From the NCBI GenBank assembly GCA_021414025.1, contig JAIOPG010000006.1, forward strand, positions 186,001 to 250,000: a stretch of DNA of 64,000 nucleotides, read 5' to 3'. Below are positions 52,704 to 61,812 of this stretch, piece after piece. This DNA is from Planctomycetota bacterium. Lineage in GTDB: Bacteria; Planctomycetota; Phycisphaerae; Phycisphaerales; SM1A02. The notes under the pieces were generated by a model that was not told where the DNA came from, did no database searches, and saw nothing but the letters and a program-made list of their open reading frames with translations. Made by a program: the position numbers and the translations under genes. How positions within the stretch are numbered: position 1 is the stretch's first letter; each line of letters starts with the position of its first letter.

Positions 52704-53258
52704 ATGCATCATCTCGCCGTCTACGCCGGATCCTTCGACCCCATCACGCTGGGACACATCGACGTGCTCGAGCGCAGCCGCGGCATCTTCGACGAGGTCG
52801 TGCTGGCCATCGGCATCAACATCGACAAGCCGCCGCTTTTCACCATCGAGGAGCGCCGCGAGTTCGCCCAGATCCTGGTGGACCGGCTGCAGAAGAAGAA
52901 TCCCAAGGGCGGCAAGATCCGCGTGGAGAGCTACAACGGCCTCACCACCGATTTCGCCCGCAAGCAAAATGCGTCGGCGATCATCCGCGGCATCCGCAAT
53001 GTCACCGACCTCGCCGCGGAGTGCCAGCTGGCGATCACCAACCGCCAGGTCGCCGAGATCGAGACCGTCTTCATTTTGACCGGCGAGAGCTACGCCTATG
53101 TCTCCAGCAGCCTGATCAAGCAGATCGCCGCTTTTGGCGGGGATTTGCAGCGACTTTCGGCGCTGGTGCCTCCCGAGGTGATCGCCGCGCTGGAAGCCAA
53201 GCGCCGCGACCCCAACGATCCGCTGAGCCGACTGGCCAAGGAGTCCGCGGCGGATTGA
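52704..53258 (+). CDS. coaD: phosphopantetheine adenylyltransferase
   Basis: CoaD makes dephospho-CoA from 4'-phosphopantetheine and ATP. The 184-residue protein has the nucleotidyltransferase HxGH in YAGSFDPITLGHIDV (residues 7-21), IRGIRNVTDLAAE in the middle and the substrate motif YAYVSSSLIKQIAAFGGD. About 20 residues longer than E. coli CoaD at the C-terminus. With panB it ties this block to CoA supply. Confidence 0.95.
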   Translation: MHHLAVYAGSFDPITLGHIDVLERSRGIFDEVVLAIGINIDKPPLFTIEERREFAQILVDRLQKKNPKGGKIRVESYNGLTTDFARKQNASAIIRGIRNVTDLAAECQLAITNRQVAEIETVFILTGESYAYVSSSLIKQIAAFGGDLQRLSALVPPEVIAALEAKRRDPNDPLSRLAKESAAD

Positions 53259-53261
53259 TTC

Positions 53262-53945
53262 ATGGCGGCGAGCTACCGGATCATCTCCATCGGCGCGATG
53301 TCGGCGCACCCGCTGTGGGGCGAGAAGTCCGATGTCCGCGCCGCGCACGCCACCATCACGCTGGTCATTTCCGGCGACGCGCACATTCTGGTTGACCCAT
53401 CGCTGCCGGCGCAGATCCTGCTGCCGCGCCTTGCGGAGCGGGCCGGCAAGAACGCCGACTTCATCACGCATGTTTTCCTGACCAGCTTCCATCCGATCCG
53501 CCGAAGAGGGCTGGACGCGTTTCCCAATGCAATCGTTTTGATCTCGGAAGGTGAGCGGCGCGGCGTGCGCGAGCAGCTCGATGAGAAGCTGGAGCAGGCC
53601 CGCAAGGAAAAGGATGGCGACTTGGCGCGACTGCTCCACGACGAGATCAACACGCTCAACGAGTGCGAGATCGCCCCGGACAAACTGGCCGATGGCGTGG
53701 ATCTCTTTCCGCTGCCGGGAGTCACGATCGGCTCCGCTGGCCTGCTGTTGCCGGCGCCCAGCGCCACCATCCTGATCGCCGGCGACGCGGTGGCGACCTC
53801 GGAGCACTTGGAGCAGGGCCGCGTGTTTTCCCCTTGTTTCGACATCGAACAGGCCCGCGAATCGCTTTCGGAAGCCATCGAGATCGCCGACGTGATCGTG
53901 CCCGGCCGCGACAATCTCATCGTCAATCCGATCCGTCGGTTTTAA
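53262..53945 (+). CDS. metallo-beta-lactamase-fold protein with a degenerate metal site
   Basis: A 227-residue protein with MBL-fold order: VISGDAHILVDPSLPAQIL, then LTSFHPIRRRGLDAF at the HxHxDH position, then PLPGVTIGSAG at the pGHTxGS position and ILIAGDAVAT with GDA kept. The expected ligands are mostly gone (only one His of HxHxDH remains and GHT is GVT). It is probably a non-metal or altered-metal member, with a role that cannot be named. It starts 3 bp after coaD. Confidence 0.6.
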   Translation: MAASYRIISIGAMSAHPLWGEKSDVRAAHATITLVISGDAHILVDPSLPAQILLPRLAERAGKNADFITHVFLTSFHPIRRRGLDAFPNAIVLISEGERRGVREQLDEKLEQARKEKDGDLARLLHDEINTLNECEIAPDKLADGVDLFPLPGVTIGSAGLLLPAPSATILIAGDAVATSEHLEQGRVFSPCFDIEQARESLSEAIEIADVIVPGRDNLIVNPIRRF

Positions 53946-53957
53946 GGGAAAACGGGC

Positions 53958-53963
53958 TACCAT
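53958..53963 (+). promoter_or_regulatory. -10 element TACCAT for leaderless panB
   Basis: TACCAT ends 8 nt before GTG 53972 and favours that start over TTG 53963. Confidence 0.35.
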
Positions 53964-53971
53964 TGGCCACC

Positions 53972-54898
53972 GTGGAGCCCGACAACACCCCATTGAACGA
54001 ATCGCTCGCCACCAGCCGCAGCGCCGACGCCGGCCGCGGAGAGGCCGTCACGCTGCGCACCCTTGCCCGCATGGCCCGGGAGCAGAAGCGCTTCGCCTGC
54101 CTGACCTGCTACGACGCCACCACGGCGCGCTGGCTCGACCGCGCGGGGATCGAAGTGCTGTTGGTGGGCGACACCGCCGCCGAGGTGATCCTGGGTCACA
54201 CCGCGACCATCCACGCGCCGCTTGATTTCATGATCGAGATCACTGCGGCCGTCAAGCGCGGCGCGCCGCGCCGGGTGGTGATGGCGGACATGCCCTTCCT
54301 TTCCTATCAATGCGAACCCGACCAGGCCATCCGCAACGCGGGGCGCTTCCTGACCCAGGGCATGGCCGACTGCGTCAAGATGGAAGTGGATCGATCCTTC
54401 GCGCCGCTGGTGGAGCGGATGGCGCGGGCGGGAATTCCCGTGGTCGCGCATGTCGGCAGCCGTCCGCAGCAGGCCAAATTGAAGGGCGGATATTTCTCGG
54501 CCGGAAGAACCGCGGAGGAAGCAGTCCGTATCGTCGCCGATGCATCTGCCTTGGAGGCCGCCGGCGCCGGCATGTTGCTCGTTGAAGCCTGCCCCCCCGA
54601 GGTAACCCAGTTGATCGTCGAACGAGCCACCATTCCCGTCATCGGCTGCGGAGCCGGAGCCAGTTGCCACGGGCAAGTCGTGGTGCTGCAGGACATTCTC
54701 GGCATGAGCGAGTGGCAGCCCGCCTTCGCGCGGCCGATGGCTGCGGTGGGCAAGGCGATCGAGAGCGGCGCCGCGGCCTTCGCGGATCTGGTTCGCTCCG
54801 GAAAATTGCCGGGCACGACTTACCGCATGGAGGCCGCCGAGCAGGAGAAGCTGCGGGCCATGCTGCGATCGGGAACCGACACCCATGCGGCGCATTGA
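53972..54898 (+). CDS. panB: 3-methyl-2-oxobutanoate hydroxymethyltransferase
   Basis: PanB makes ketopantoate from ketoisovalerate and 5,10-methylene-THF, the first committed step of pantothenate synthesis. The 308 residues have CLTCYDATTARWLDRAGIEVLLVGDTAAEVILGH near the N-terminus, KMEVD in the barrel and VIGCGAGASCHGQVVVLQDILGM near the end, where E. coli has GIGAG..TDGQILV. A 20-residue N-terminal extension is present. GTG 53972 is favoured by TACCAT 8 nt upstream. It overlaps the protease gene by 14 nt. Confidence 0.93.
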   Translation: MEPDNTPLNESLATSRSADAGRGEAVTLRTLARMAREQKRFACLTCYDATTARWLDRAGIEVLLVGDTAAEVILGHTATIHAPLDFMIEITAAVKRGAPRRVVMADMPFLSYQCEPDQAIRNAGRFLTQGMADCVKMEVDRSFAPLVERMARAGIPVVAHVGSRPQQAKLKGGYFSAGRTAEEAVRIVADASALEAAGAGMLLVEACPPEVTQLIVERATIPVIGCGAGASCHGQVVVLQDILGMSEWQPAFARPMAAVGKAIESGAAAFADLVRSGKLPGTTYRMEAAEQEKLRAMLRSGTDTHAAH

Positions 54899-56360
54899 AT
54901 ACCTCGGGCCATCGCTGGTGGTGCTGGCCGCGGCGGGGGCCTTGCTCTTTGTCGGCCCGGCAGCGGTGCGGCAGGTGACCCAGGGCATGACCGCCATCCA
55001 AATGAACAACGCCGAGGACCGGCTGCACTCAGGCTCGCTGCTGGACCAGCTCTCGCAGGCCACGCGCGACGTCGCCACTTTCGTCGAGCCGAGCGTGGTG
55101 CATGTGAGCAGTTCCGGTTCCGCGGGCGGTCGAGCCGGCAATCGCGGCTTCATCAACTCAGGCAGCGGCTGGGTCTACGACGCGCAGGGACACATCGTGA
55201 CCAACGCCCATGTCGTGGAGGGCGCCTCGCGCCTGGAAGTGCAGATGGTCGATGGCGAGCGCCGCGAGGCGAAGCTGCTCGGTGCAGATTTGCGCACGGA
55301 CATCGCAGTCCTTCAGGTCGACACGCGCGGGCTGGTGCCGGCCCAGCGGGCCGCCCAGGATCCGCAGCAGGGTGACATGGTCTTCGCCTTCGGAAGCCCC
55401 TTTGATTTCCGCTTCTCCATGAGCAACGGCATCGTCTCGGGGTTGGGCCGCGCCGCGGGCATCTCCGACATCGAGTACGAAAATTTCATTCAGACCGACG
55501 CCGCGATCAACCCCGGCAATTCCGGCGGACCGCTCACCAACACCAAGGGCCATGTCGTGGGCATGACCACCGCCATCGCCACCGGCCGCGGCAATGGCGT
55601 CTCGCAGGGGCAGTTCGCCGGCATCGGCCTGGCGATTCCCATCTCGATGATCGACAACGTGGTGGACCAGCTCATCGACCATGGCGAAGTGGTGAAGGGC
55701 TACCTGGGCGTGTCGACGGGCGACATGGAGGAACTGATCCGGATGCGCGTGCGCGACCCGCTGCTGCAGACCACGGCCCGGTATTTCCAGGGCGACGGCG
55801 CCGTGGTGACCTTGGTCAGTCCTGCGAGCCCGGCCGAGGCCGCGGGATTGAAGATCGGCGATGTGATCACCCAGTTCGGCGGGCAGCGCATCCAGAATGC
55901 CGGGCAGTTGCGGGCGATGATCGCCTCGCGGCAGCCGGGCGAGACCATCAACATCGATCTGTGGCGGCCCGATGTTGAGAAGAAGAGCGGCCTGCCGACC
56001 TCCACGCAGGTGGTCATCGTGCAGTTGAAGCCGGAGACCAATGCGGAGTGGGCCGTGAAGGCGCTGGAAAACGTCGGCATCAAGAAGCTCGCCACGGCCA
56101 CCGAAGCCGCCGCGCAGCAGTACGGCGTCTCCTTCGAGCGCGGCGTGATGGTGGAGGAGGTCGTTCCCGGCTCGAGCGTCGCCGGCATCCTGCCCGCGGG
56201 CACGCTGATCACCGAGGTCTTCGGCCAGCGCGTCAGCAACCTCGACGACTTCTACGCGCGGATCCGGCGGCAGATCGGGGCGACGCGCGCGAACGAGCTG
56301 GTGCTGGGTGTGCGACAGGCCAATGGCAGTGTCGCTCAGGTGCAGGTTCCATTGCGATGA
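54885..56360 (+). CDS. DegP/HtrA-like periplasmic serine protease with two PDZ domains
   Basis: A 491-residue envelope protease. An N-terminal membrane or signal helix (about residues 6-30) is followed by the trypsin-like domain with His in TNAHVVEG, Asp in LRTDIAVLQ and Ser in [11 protein letters not shown] (near residues 108, 139 and 212), then two PDZ-like domains (about 290-370 and 400-485). It should degrade or chaperone misfolded envelope proteins. It overlaps panB by 14 nt and the ABC ATPase gene by 4 nt (ATGA), a chain of translational coupling. Confidence 0.9.
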   Translation: MRRIEYLGPSLVVLAAAGALLFVGPAAVRQVTQGMTAIQMNNAEDRLHSGSLLDQLSQATRDVATFVEPSVVHVSSSGSAGGRAGNRGFINSGSGWVYDAQGHIVTNAHVVEGASRLEVQMVDGERREAKLLGADLRTDIAVLQVDTRGLVPAQRAAQDPQQGDMVFAFGSPFDFRFSMSNGIVSGLGRAAGISDIEYENFIQTDAAINPGNSGGPLTNTKGHVVGMTTAIATGRGNGVSQGQFAGIGLAIPISMIDNVVDQLIDHGEVVKGYLGVSTGDMEELIRMRVRDPLLQTTARYFQGDGAVVTLVSPASPAEAAGLKIGDVITQFGGQRIQNAGQLRAMIASRQPGETINIDLWRPDVEKKSGLPTSTQVVIVQLKPETNAEWAVKALENVGIKKLATATEAAAQQYGVSFERGVMVEEVVPGSSVAGILPAGTLITEVFGQRVSNLDDFYARIRRQIGATRANELVLGVRQANGSVAQVQVPLR

Positions 56361-57196
56361 ACTCAAAGCATCTCCTTGAAGTCCGCGATCTCAAGACCTG
56401 GTTCCCAGTGCGCCGCGGCATTTTGCAGCGGGTGACCGGCCATGTGAAGGCCGTCGACGGCGTCAGCTTTACGCTGGACAAGGGGGAGACGCTGGGCCTG
56501 GTGGGCGAGTCCGGCTGCGGCAAGACCACGGTCGGGCGCACGCTCTTGCGGCTGGTCGAGCACGCCGGCGGCCAGGCGATCTTCGAAGGCAAGGACATCT
56601 TCGCGATGAACTCCGCCGAGCTTCGCCAGGCGCGGCGCAAGATGCAGATCATCTTCCAGGATCCCGGCGGAAGTCTGAACCCGCGCATGCGCGTGGGGCG
56701 CATCGTGGGCGAGCCGATCGAGGTGCATGGACTGGCCACCGGCGACGAGCTGCGCGATCGCGTGGAGAAATTGCTGGAGCGCTGTGGCATGTGGCCCGCC
56801 GCCGCGGACCGCTATCCGCATGAGTTCAGCGGCGGCCAGCGGCAGCGCATCGGCATCGCCCGCGCTCTTGCCTTGAACCCGGCCTTGATCGTCTGCGACG
56901 AGCCGACCAGCGCGCTGGATGTCAGCATTCAGAGCCAGATCCTGAATCTGCTCAAGGATCTGCAGGACGAATTCCAATTGTCCTACCTCTTCATCAGCCA
57001 CGACATGGCGGTGATCCACCACATCTGCGACCGCATCGCCGTGATGTACGACGGCAAGATCGTGGAGGAGGGCCCGCGTGACGAGGTCATCCACCGGCCG
57101 CAGCATCCCTACACCAAGGCGCTGCTCAGCGCCGTGCCCGAGGCCGATCCGCGCCGCAAGCGGACGCGCATTTCATTGCAGGGCGTGCGGGTTTGA
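56357..57196 (+). CDS. OppF/DppF-type ABC transporter ATPase
   Basis: A 279-residue ATPase of the peptide/nickel ABC family. Walker A is [17 protein letters not shown], the signature [19 protein letters not shown] and Walker [15 protein letters not shown]; the C-terminal extension [16 protein letters not shown] is typical of OppF. No permease, OppD or binding protein is in the window, so the rest of the transporter must be upstream in another locus. ATGA overlap with the protease gene. Confidence 0.9.
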   Translation: MNSKHLLEVRDLKTWFPVRRGILQRVTGHVKAVDGVSFTLDKGETLGLVGESGCGKTTVGRTLLRLVEHAGGQAIFEGKDIFAMNSAELRQARRKMQIIFQDPGGSLNPRMRVGRIVGEPIEVHGLATGDELRDRVEKLLERCGMWPAAADRYPHEFSGGQRQRIGIARALALNPALIVCDEPTSALDVSIQSQILNLLKDLQDEFQLSYLFISHDMAVIHHICDRIAVMYDGKIVEEGPRDEVIHRPQHPYTKALLSAVPEADPRRKRTRISLQGVRV

Positions 57197-57699
57197 AGAA
57201 TCAATCCACGTTTCGCGCGGTGTTCGCGGTGCTATTCATCACGATGGCAATCGCCGCATTCTTCTTCGGCTGGTGGGTGACCCGCAATGTGCGCGAGGAC
57301 GCCAAGCAGACCGACATCCAGCTGCGCGGCGTCGCCTGGGGCATCATGAGCTACTCCGCCGCGACCGGCTCCATGCCGACTTCGCAGGAATCCCTGACCA
57401 AGTATCTCTTTGATCACCCCGAGTGCCTCACGGCGTCCCGGCGCACAGGGGAGTGGCCCGCCACGGTTCAGGCGTTGGACGGCCTTGTCACCCCGACGGA
57501 AATTTCGGCGGCGCTCATCGGACGCATCGAGGTGATCTGGCCCCCCTCGGGAAATCTGGCGCCGGTGATTCAAGTGCGCGGCCGGCCTTCGGGACAGGGC
57601 ACCATCGAGCAGGTGAATGAGTGGCTGCAAAAATGGAATCACGGGGTCGCGGCGACAGGTTCCCGCGACCAGACGCCCGTTGCCACGCCTCAAACTTGA
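57193..57699 (+). CDS. membrane-anchored protein of unknown function
   Basis: A 168-residue protein with one N-terminal helix (about 8-29) and a periplasmic domain with no family I recognise. [21 protein letters not shown] stretch after the helix recalls the type II secretion pseudopilin-like layout, but the prepilin motif is missing. TTG start overlaps the OppF stop (TTGA). Confidence 0.6.
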   Translation: MKNQSTFRAVFAVLFITMAIAAFFFGWWVTRNVREDAKQTDIQLRGVAWGIMSYSAATGSMPTSQESLTKYLFDHPECLTASRRTGEWPATVQALDGLVTPTEISAALIGRIEVIWPPSGNLAPVIQVRGRPSGQGTIEQVNEWLQKWNHGVAATGSRDQTPVATPQT

Positions 57700-57717
57700 C
57701 GCCACACTACGACTCTG

Positions 57718-58215
57718 ATGCAACGCCACGACTCTGATACCGCCGTGATCCGCCTCCGACCGACCGGGCCGGGCGATTTGCCTGCGATCTTCGAGATGCA
57801 GAGCGACCCTGAATCCAACGAAATGGCCGGGACCAAGCCGCGCACGCGCGAGGTCTTCTTCGCTGCATGGGAGCGAAACCTCACCGACCCGGGCGTCAAC
57901 TCGCGAGTGATCGAGATCGACGGCGCGAGAGGACCCGAGACCGTCGGCACCATCAATCGCTTTCAGGCCGATGGACATGACTGCGTCGGGTACTTGATCG
58001 CGCGGGCGCACTGGGGCAAGGGCATCGCGTCGCGGGCGCTGACGATGTTTCTCGCCGAGGAACGCCGCCGCCCGCTGCACGTGACCACGGACCGCGGCAA
58101 CGCTGTGTCGCGGCACATCCTGGAAAAGAATGGCTTCCGCTTCACCGGTCAGCGCATGGGCGAGGAAACCGACCGCTACATCGCGAGGGAGATCGTGGAT
58201 TACATCCTGGAGTGA
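57718..58215 (+). CDS. GNAT family N-acetyltransferase (RimJ/RimL-like)
   Basis: A 165-residue acetyltransferase. The acetyl-CoA loop is VGYLIARAHWGKGIASRAL (Q/RxxGxG/A-like HWGKGIA), followed by VTTDRGNAVSRHILEKNGF, the RimJ-type ending. The acceptor is not known. No Shine-Dalgarno is visible; the start codon lies in a small direct repeat (CGCCAC..ACGACTCTGAT). Confidence 0.85.
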   Translation: MQRHDSDTAVIRLRPTGPGDLPAIFEMQSDPESNEMAGTKPRTREVFFAAWERNLTDPGVNSRVIEIDGARGPETVGTINRFQADGHDCVGYLIARAHWGKGIASRALTMFLAEERRRPLHVTTDRGNAVSRHILEKNGFRFTGQRMGEETDRYIAREIVDYILE

Positions 58216-58235
58216 GGCGTGTTGTCGCGCACGAC

Positions 58236-58241
58236 TATGAT
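58236..58241 (+). promoter_or_regulatory. -10 element TATGAT for leaderless gene at 58250
   Basis: TATGAT ends 8 nt before ATG 58250. Confidence 0.4.
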
Positions 58242-58249
58242 CATCGCTC

Positions 58250-59731
58250 ATGGTCGCCCCGAAACCACCCGCGGTTTTCATAACCGGGGCGACCGGCTAC
58301 ATCGGCGGCCGCCTCGCCCCGCGGCTCATTGAGCGTGGCTACCGCGTGCGCTGCCTGGCCCGCAGCGCCGCCAAGCTGCGAAGCCGTCCGTGGGCCGGGC
58401 ATGAGCGAGTCGAGATTGTGGAGGGGGACGCCGCCGACGAGGCCAGGCTCGCATCCCTCATGCAGGGATGCATCGCGGCCTATTACCTGGTGCACTCGAT
58501 GGACGCTGCGGGGCCGCGCTACCGGCAGCATGATGCTGCCCTTGCCGAGGGCTTCGGTCGCGCGGCCGCGAAGGCCGGCGTGTCGCGGATCATCTATCTG
58601 GGAGGGCTGGGTGAAACCGGCGCCGGACTCAGCGAGCACCTCTCATCGCGGCGGGAGGTCGAGGCGGCCCTGCGCCACGGCGGCGGCGCGGCAGTCCCCA
58701 TCACCGTGCTCCGCGCTGCGATGATCATCGGGTCCGGCTCCGCTTCCTTCGAGATCCTCCGCTACCTCGTCGAACGACTGCCGATCATGATCACGCCGCG
58801 CTGGGTCAACACGCAGTCGCAGCCGATCGCCGTGCGGGATGTGCTGCATTACCTGATCGCCGCGCTGGAAACACCTGAAACGGCGGGCAAGACGCTGGAC
58901 ATCGGCGGGCCGGAGGTGCGGACCTATCTGGAGATCATGCGGGAGATGGCCTCGGCGCTGCGGCTGCGGCGCCGGCTGGTGATTCCCGTTCCGGTGCTCA
59001 CTCCGCGGCTGAGTTCCCTGTGGATTCACCTGGTCACCCCGCTGCGCGCGAGCATCGCCCGCCCGCTCGCGGAGGGCCTGAAGAACCGCGTCGTCTGCCG
59101 CAACGACGAGGCCGAGCGGCTCATGCCCCATCCGGCCGGACAGGCGTGTCTCACCATCCGGGCCGCCATGGATGAGGCGCTGGCCAAGGTTGGCGCGGAC
59201 GCGGTGGAGACAGCCTGGTCGGATGCCGGCGTGATGCCCGGCGATCCGTCGTGGGCCGGGGGGACGGAATTCGTCGATGGCCGAGAGGTCGTCACGACCG
59301 CATCCATCGACGCGGTGTGGAGAGCCGTCTGTTCACTCGGCGGATCTCGCGGGTATTACGCCATGGACTGGCTCTGGCGATTGCGGGGAATCATGGACCG
59401 TCTTGCGGGCGGGCCGGGCCTTCGCCGCGGCCGGAGGAGCTCACACGAGTTGCGGCTGGGTGATGCGCTGGACTTCTGGCGAGTCTCCGCGATCGAACCC
59501 CCTCGGCATCTGCTGATGACTGCGGAGATGAAGCTGCCCGGAGTGGCCACGCTCGGCTTCGACCTTGAACAAGTCGCGACCGGAGGCTGCCGGCTGGCGA
59601 TGGCTGCCCGCTTTCGCCCGCGGGGTTTCCTGGGGATCCTTTACTGGTACTCCGTGCTTCCGCTGCACGCGCTCGTTTTCAAGCGGATGCTCCACGGAGT
59701 GATCCGGGCCGCGGAGTTCGCGTTGGATTGA
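58250..59731 (+). CDS. SDR-like NAD(P)-binding protein fused to a DUF2867-type domain
   Basis: A 493-residue protein. Residues 1-290 are an atypical extended SDR with GATGYIGGRLAPRLIERGY near residue 12 and no typical YxxxK catalytic pair that I can see; residues about 330-490 resemble the DUF2867 (START-like) domain. Proteins of this build are annotated as NmrA-like or DUF2867 epimerases; the reaction is unknown. Confidence 0.72.
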   Translation: MVAPKPPAVFITGATGYIGGRLAPRLIERGYRVRCLARSAAKLRSRPWAGHERVEIVEGDAADEARLASLMQGCIAAYYLVHSMDAAGPRYRQHDAALAEGFGRAAAKAGVSRIIYLGGLGETGAGLSEHLSSRREVEAALRHGGGAAVPITVLRAAMIIGSGSASFEILRYLVERLPIMITPRWVNTQSQPIAVRDVLHYLIAALETPETAGKTLDIGGPEVRTYLEIMREMASALRLRRRLVIPVPVLTPRLSSLWIHLVTPLRASIARPLAEGLKNRVVCRNDEAERLMPHPAGQACLTIRAAMDEALAKVGADAVETAWSDAGVMPGDPSWAGGTEFVDGREVVTTASIDAVWRAVCSLGGSRGYYAMDWLWRLRGIMDRLAGGPGLRRGRRSSHELRLGDALDFWRVSAIEPPRHLLMTAEMKLPGVATLGFDLEQVATGGCRLAMAARFRPRGFLGILYWYSVLPLHALVFKRMLHGVIRAAEFALD

Positions 59732-59750
59732 GGCAAAACGGAGATGCCCG

Positions 59751-59756
59751 TACGAT
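59751..59756 (+). promoter_or_regulatory. -10 element TACGAT for leaderless gene at 59763
   Basis: TACGAT ends 6 nt before ATG 59763. Confidence 0.5.
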
Positions 59757-59762
59757 TCTGCG

Positions 59763-60245
59763 ATGCCCCAGATCAGCACCTTTCTGACGTTTAACACCCA
59801 GGCCGAGGAAGCGGCTCGCTTCTACACCTCGATCTTCCCCAACTCAAAGATCACGCGCGTCTCGCGCTACCCCGACCTCGGGCCGCAATTTCCGTACAAG
59901 GCCGGCAGCGTGATGACCGTCGAGTTCACGCTCGACGGCCGCGCCTTCACCGCCCTCAACGGCGGGCCGCAGTTCACCTTCACCCAGGGCTTCTCCATCG
60001 CCGTGCTCTGCGATACGCAGAAGCAGGTGGATGAATACTGGGACAAGTTCGTCGCGGCGGGCGGCACGCCGGTGGCCTGCGGCTGGATCACCGATCACTT
60101 CGGCGTCTCGTGGCAGATCGATCCCAAAATTCTGATCGAGATGGTCTCCGACCCCGACCCGGTCAAGGCCGGCAAGGCCATGCAGTCGATGATGACCATG
60201 GTCAAGATCGACAGCGAAGAACTCAAGCGGGCAATGGCCAAATGA
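59763..60245 (+). CDS. VOC superfamily protein (PhnB-like)
   Basis: A 160-residue vicinal-oxygen-chelate protein of the PhnB/3-demethylubiquinone-methyltransferase-like subgroup: TFLTFNTQAEEAARFYTSIF at the start, FTALNGGPQFTFTQGFSIAV in the middle and GVSWQIDP near the end. The function of this subgroup is unclear. It is coupled to the next gene by ATGA. Confidence 0.82.
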   Translation: MPQISTFLTFNTQAEEAARFYTSIFPNSKITRVSRYPDLGPQFPYKAGSVMTVEFTLDGRAFTALNGGPQFTFTQGFSIAVLCDTQKQVDEYWDKFVAAGGTPVACGWITDHFGVSWQIDPKILIEMVSDPDPVKAGKAMQSMMTMVKIDSEELKRAMAK

Positions 60246-60784
60246 AGAGCAACGCCAAGACCGTCAAGGACTACCTCGCTTCGCTTCCGGCGGACCGCCG
60301 CGCAGGCATCGAGGCGGTGCGGAAGGTGATCCTTAAGAACCTCGACAAGAATTATGAAGAGGGGATGATGTGGGGAATGATCGGTTACGCCGTGCCGCAC
60401 CGCGTGTGGCCGCTCGGGTACCACTGCGACCCCAGCAAGCCGCTGATGATGGCCGCCCTGTCGAGCCAGAAGGACAACTTGACGGTCTACCTCATGAGCG
60501 TCTACGGGCAGAAGACGGAGCGCGAGTGGTTCCAGAAGGCCTGGGCCAAGACGGGCAAGAAGCTCAACATGGGCGGATGCTGCATCCGCTTCAAGACGTT
60601 GGAGCATGCCGCGCTGGATGTGATCGGCGAGGCCGTCCGCCGCACGCCCGCCAAGGCGTACGTGGAGAACTATGTCAAGATTCTGGCGAGCACGGGCCGG
60701 GGGCCCGATGGCAAGAAGCTCAAGGGCGACAAGGCCGCAAAGAAAACCGCCAAGAAGACCGCGAAGAAGAAATCGAAGCGGTGA
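60242..60784 (+). CDS. DUF1801 domain protein with Lys-rich tail
   Basis: A 180-residue protein with the DUF1801 pattern VKDYLASLPADRRAGIEAVRKVI and GMIGYAVP..WPLGYHC. The last 25 residues are Lys/Ala repeats. DUF1801 proteins are common partners of VOC genes, as here, and have no assigned function. A 4-nt overlap with the VOC gene supports one transcript. Confidence 0.78.
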   Translation: MKSNAKTVKDYLASLPADRRAGIEAVRKVILKNLDKNYEEGMMWGMIGYAVPHRVWPLGYHCDPSKPLMMAALSSQKDNLTVYLMSVYGQKTEREWFQKAWAKTGKKLNMGGCCIRFKTLEHAALDVIGEAVRRTPAKAYVENYVKILASTGRGPDGKKLKGDKAAKKTAKKTAKKKSKR

Positions 60785-60802
60785 GGTAGGCATCCCAACT
60801 GT

Positions 60803-60831
60803 CGAGCCTCGTCAGGGCTCGGAACATTTTT
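60803..60831 (+). terminator. probable rho-independent terminator after the DUF1801 gene
   Basis: CGAGCC and GGCTCG (60803-60821) pair with a 7-nt loop, then GAACA and five T. The T-run begins 5 nt after the stem, so it may be inefficient. Confidence 0.5.
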
Positions 60832-60876
60832 CGAAAGTCCGCGATTTTTCATTACCAGCGGCGGGGGGTTTCACCG

Positions 60877-60882
60877 CATAAT
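60877..60882 (+). promoter_or_regulatory. -10 element CATAAT for leaderless thyX
   Basis: CATAAT ends 6 nt before ATG 60889, with no ribosome site between. It follows a terminator, so it should be a true promoter. Confidence 0.5.
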
Positions 60883-60888
60883 CACAGA

Positions 60889-61812
60889 ATGCCCAGCACA
60901 AGCGATTCAACCGCCGGCGCAACCGCCAACAAGACGGACAGCGCCTCCAAGATCCGCCGCGTGCAACCCGAGGCTCCGATGCGCGATCTGATGGATGGAT
61001 GTTCGAGGTGGGAGATTCCGGTTCATCAGCATGGCTTCATCGCGCTGGTCGACGTGATGCCGCGGCTGGCGCCGGTCGGGCAGACCGCCGACGCGGCGAT
61101 CGTGCAGGCGGCGCGAGTCAGCTACGGCGACGGCACCAAGCAGGTCAGCGAGGACCGCACGCTGGTGCGCTATCTGCTACGCCACCGCCACACCACGCCG
61201 CTTGAGATGGTGGAGTTCAAGTTCCATGTGGCCATGCCGATGTTCGTGGCCCGTCAGTGGATCCGCCACCGCACCGCGAACGTGAACGAATATTCGGCGC
61301 GCTACTCGATTGTGCCTGACCGCTTCTACCGGCCGACCGTGGAGAATGTGCGCAAGCAGAGCGCCATCAACCGGCAGGGGGGCGACGAGCCGATCGACGC
61401 GGGCACCGCGGAGTCCTTCCTGGGCCTGCTCGAGCGCGCCGAGAACAACTACCGCGACTACCTCTCGCTGACCGAGCAGGGGGTGGCCCGCGAGCTCGCC
61501 CGCGCGGCGCTGCCGGTGAGCGTCTACACGGAGTGGTACTGGAAGTGCGACCTGCACAACACGCTGCGATTCCTCTCGCTGCGCATGGATTCGCATGCGC
61601 AGCAGGAGATTCAGGACTACGCGAAGGCCATGTTCGAGCTGATCAAGCCGCTGGTCCCCAGCACCTGCGAGGCCTTCATGGACTACGAGATGGAGGCGCT
61701 GCACCTGACGCGCCTGGAGATCGAGTCGATCAAAAGCGGCAAGCCCATCGACACCGCCAACAAACGCGAGCAGGCGGAGTTCGAGGCCAAGAAAAAGCGG
61801 CTTGGTCTGTGA
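60889..61812 (+). CDS. thyX: FAD-dependent thymidylate synthase
   Basis: ThyX makes dTMP from dUMP with FAD and methylene-THF. The 307-residue protein carries the signature RHRTANVNEYSARYS (RHRxxSxxxxSxR-type, with Ala-Asn in place of the first Ser region) and an N-terminal extension of about 45 residues. It is probably the source of dTMP here, as no thyA is seen in the window. Its stop overlaps the next GTG by 4 nt (GTGA). Confidence 0.93.
   Translation: MPSTSDSTAGATANKTDSASKIRRVQPEAPMRDLMDGCSRWEIPVHQHGFIALVDVMPRLAPVGQTADAAIVQAARVSYGDGTKQVSEDRTLVRYLLRHRHTTPLEMVEFKFHVAMPMFVARQWIRHRTANVNEYSARYSIVPDRFYRPTVENVRKQSAINRQGGDEPIDAGTAESFLGLLERAENNYRDYLSLTEQGVARELARAALPVSVYTEWYWKCDLHNTLRFLSLRMDSHAQQEIQDYAKAMFELIKPLVPSTCEAFMDYEMEALHLTRLEIESIKSGKPIDTANKREQAEFEAKKKRLGL

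Noticed and set aside
57700-57737. Direct repeat around the GNAT start (CGCCAC..ACGACTCTGAT).
   Set aside because: Two imperfect copies only, explained by a small local duplication; no further structure.
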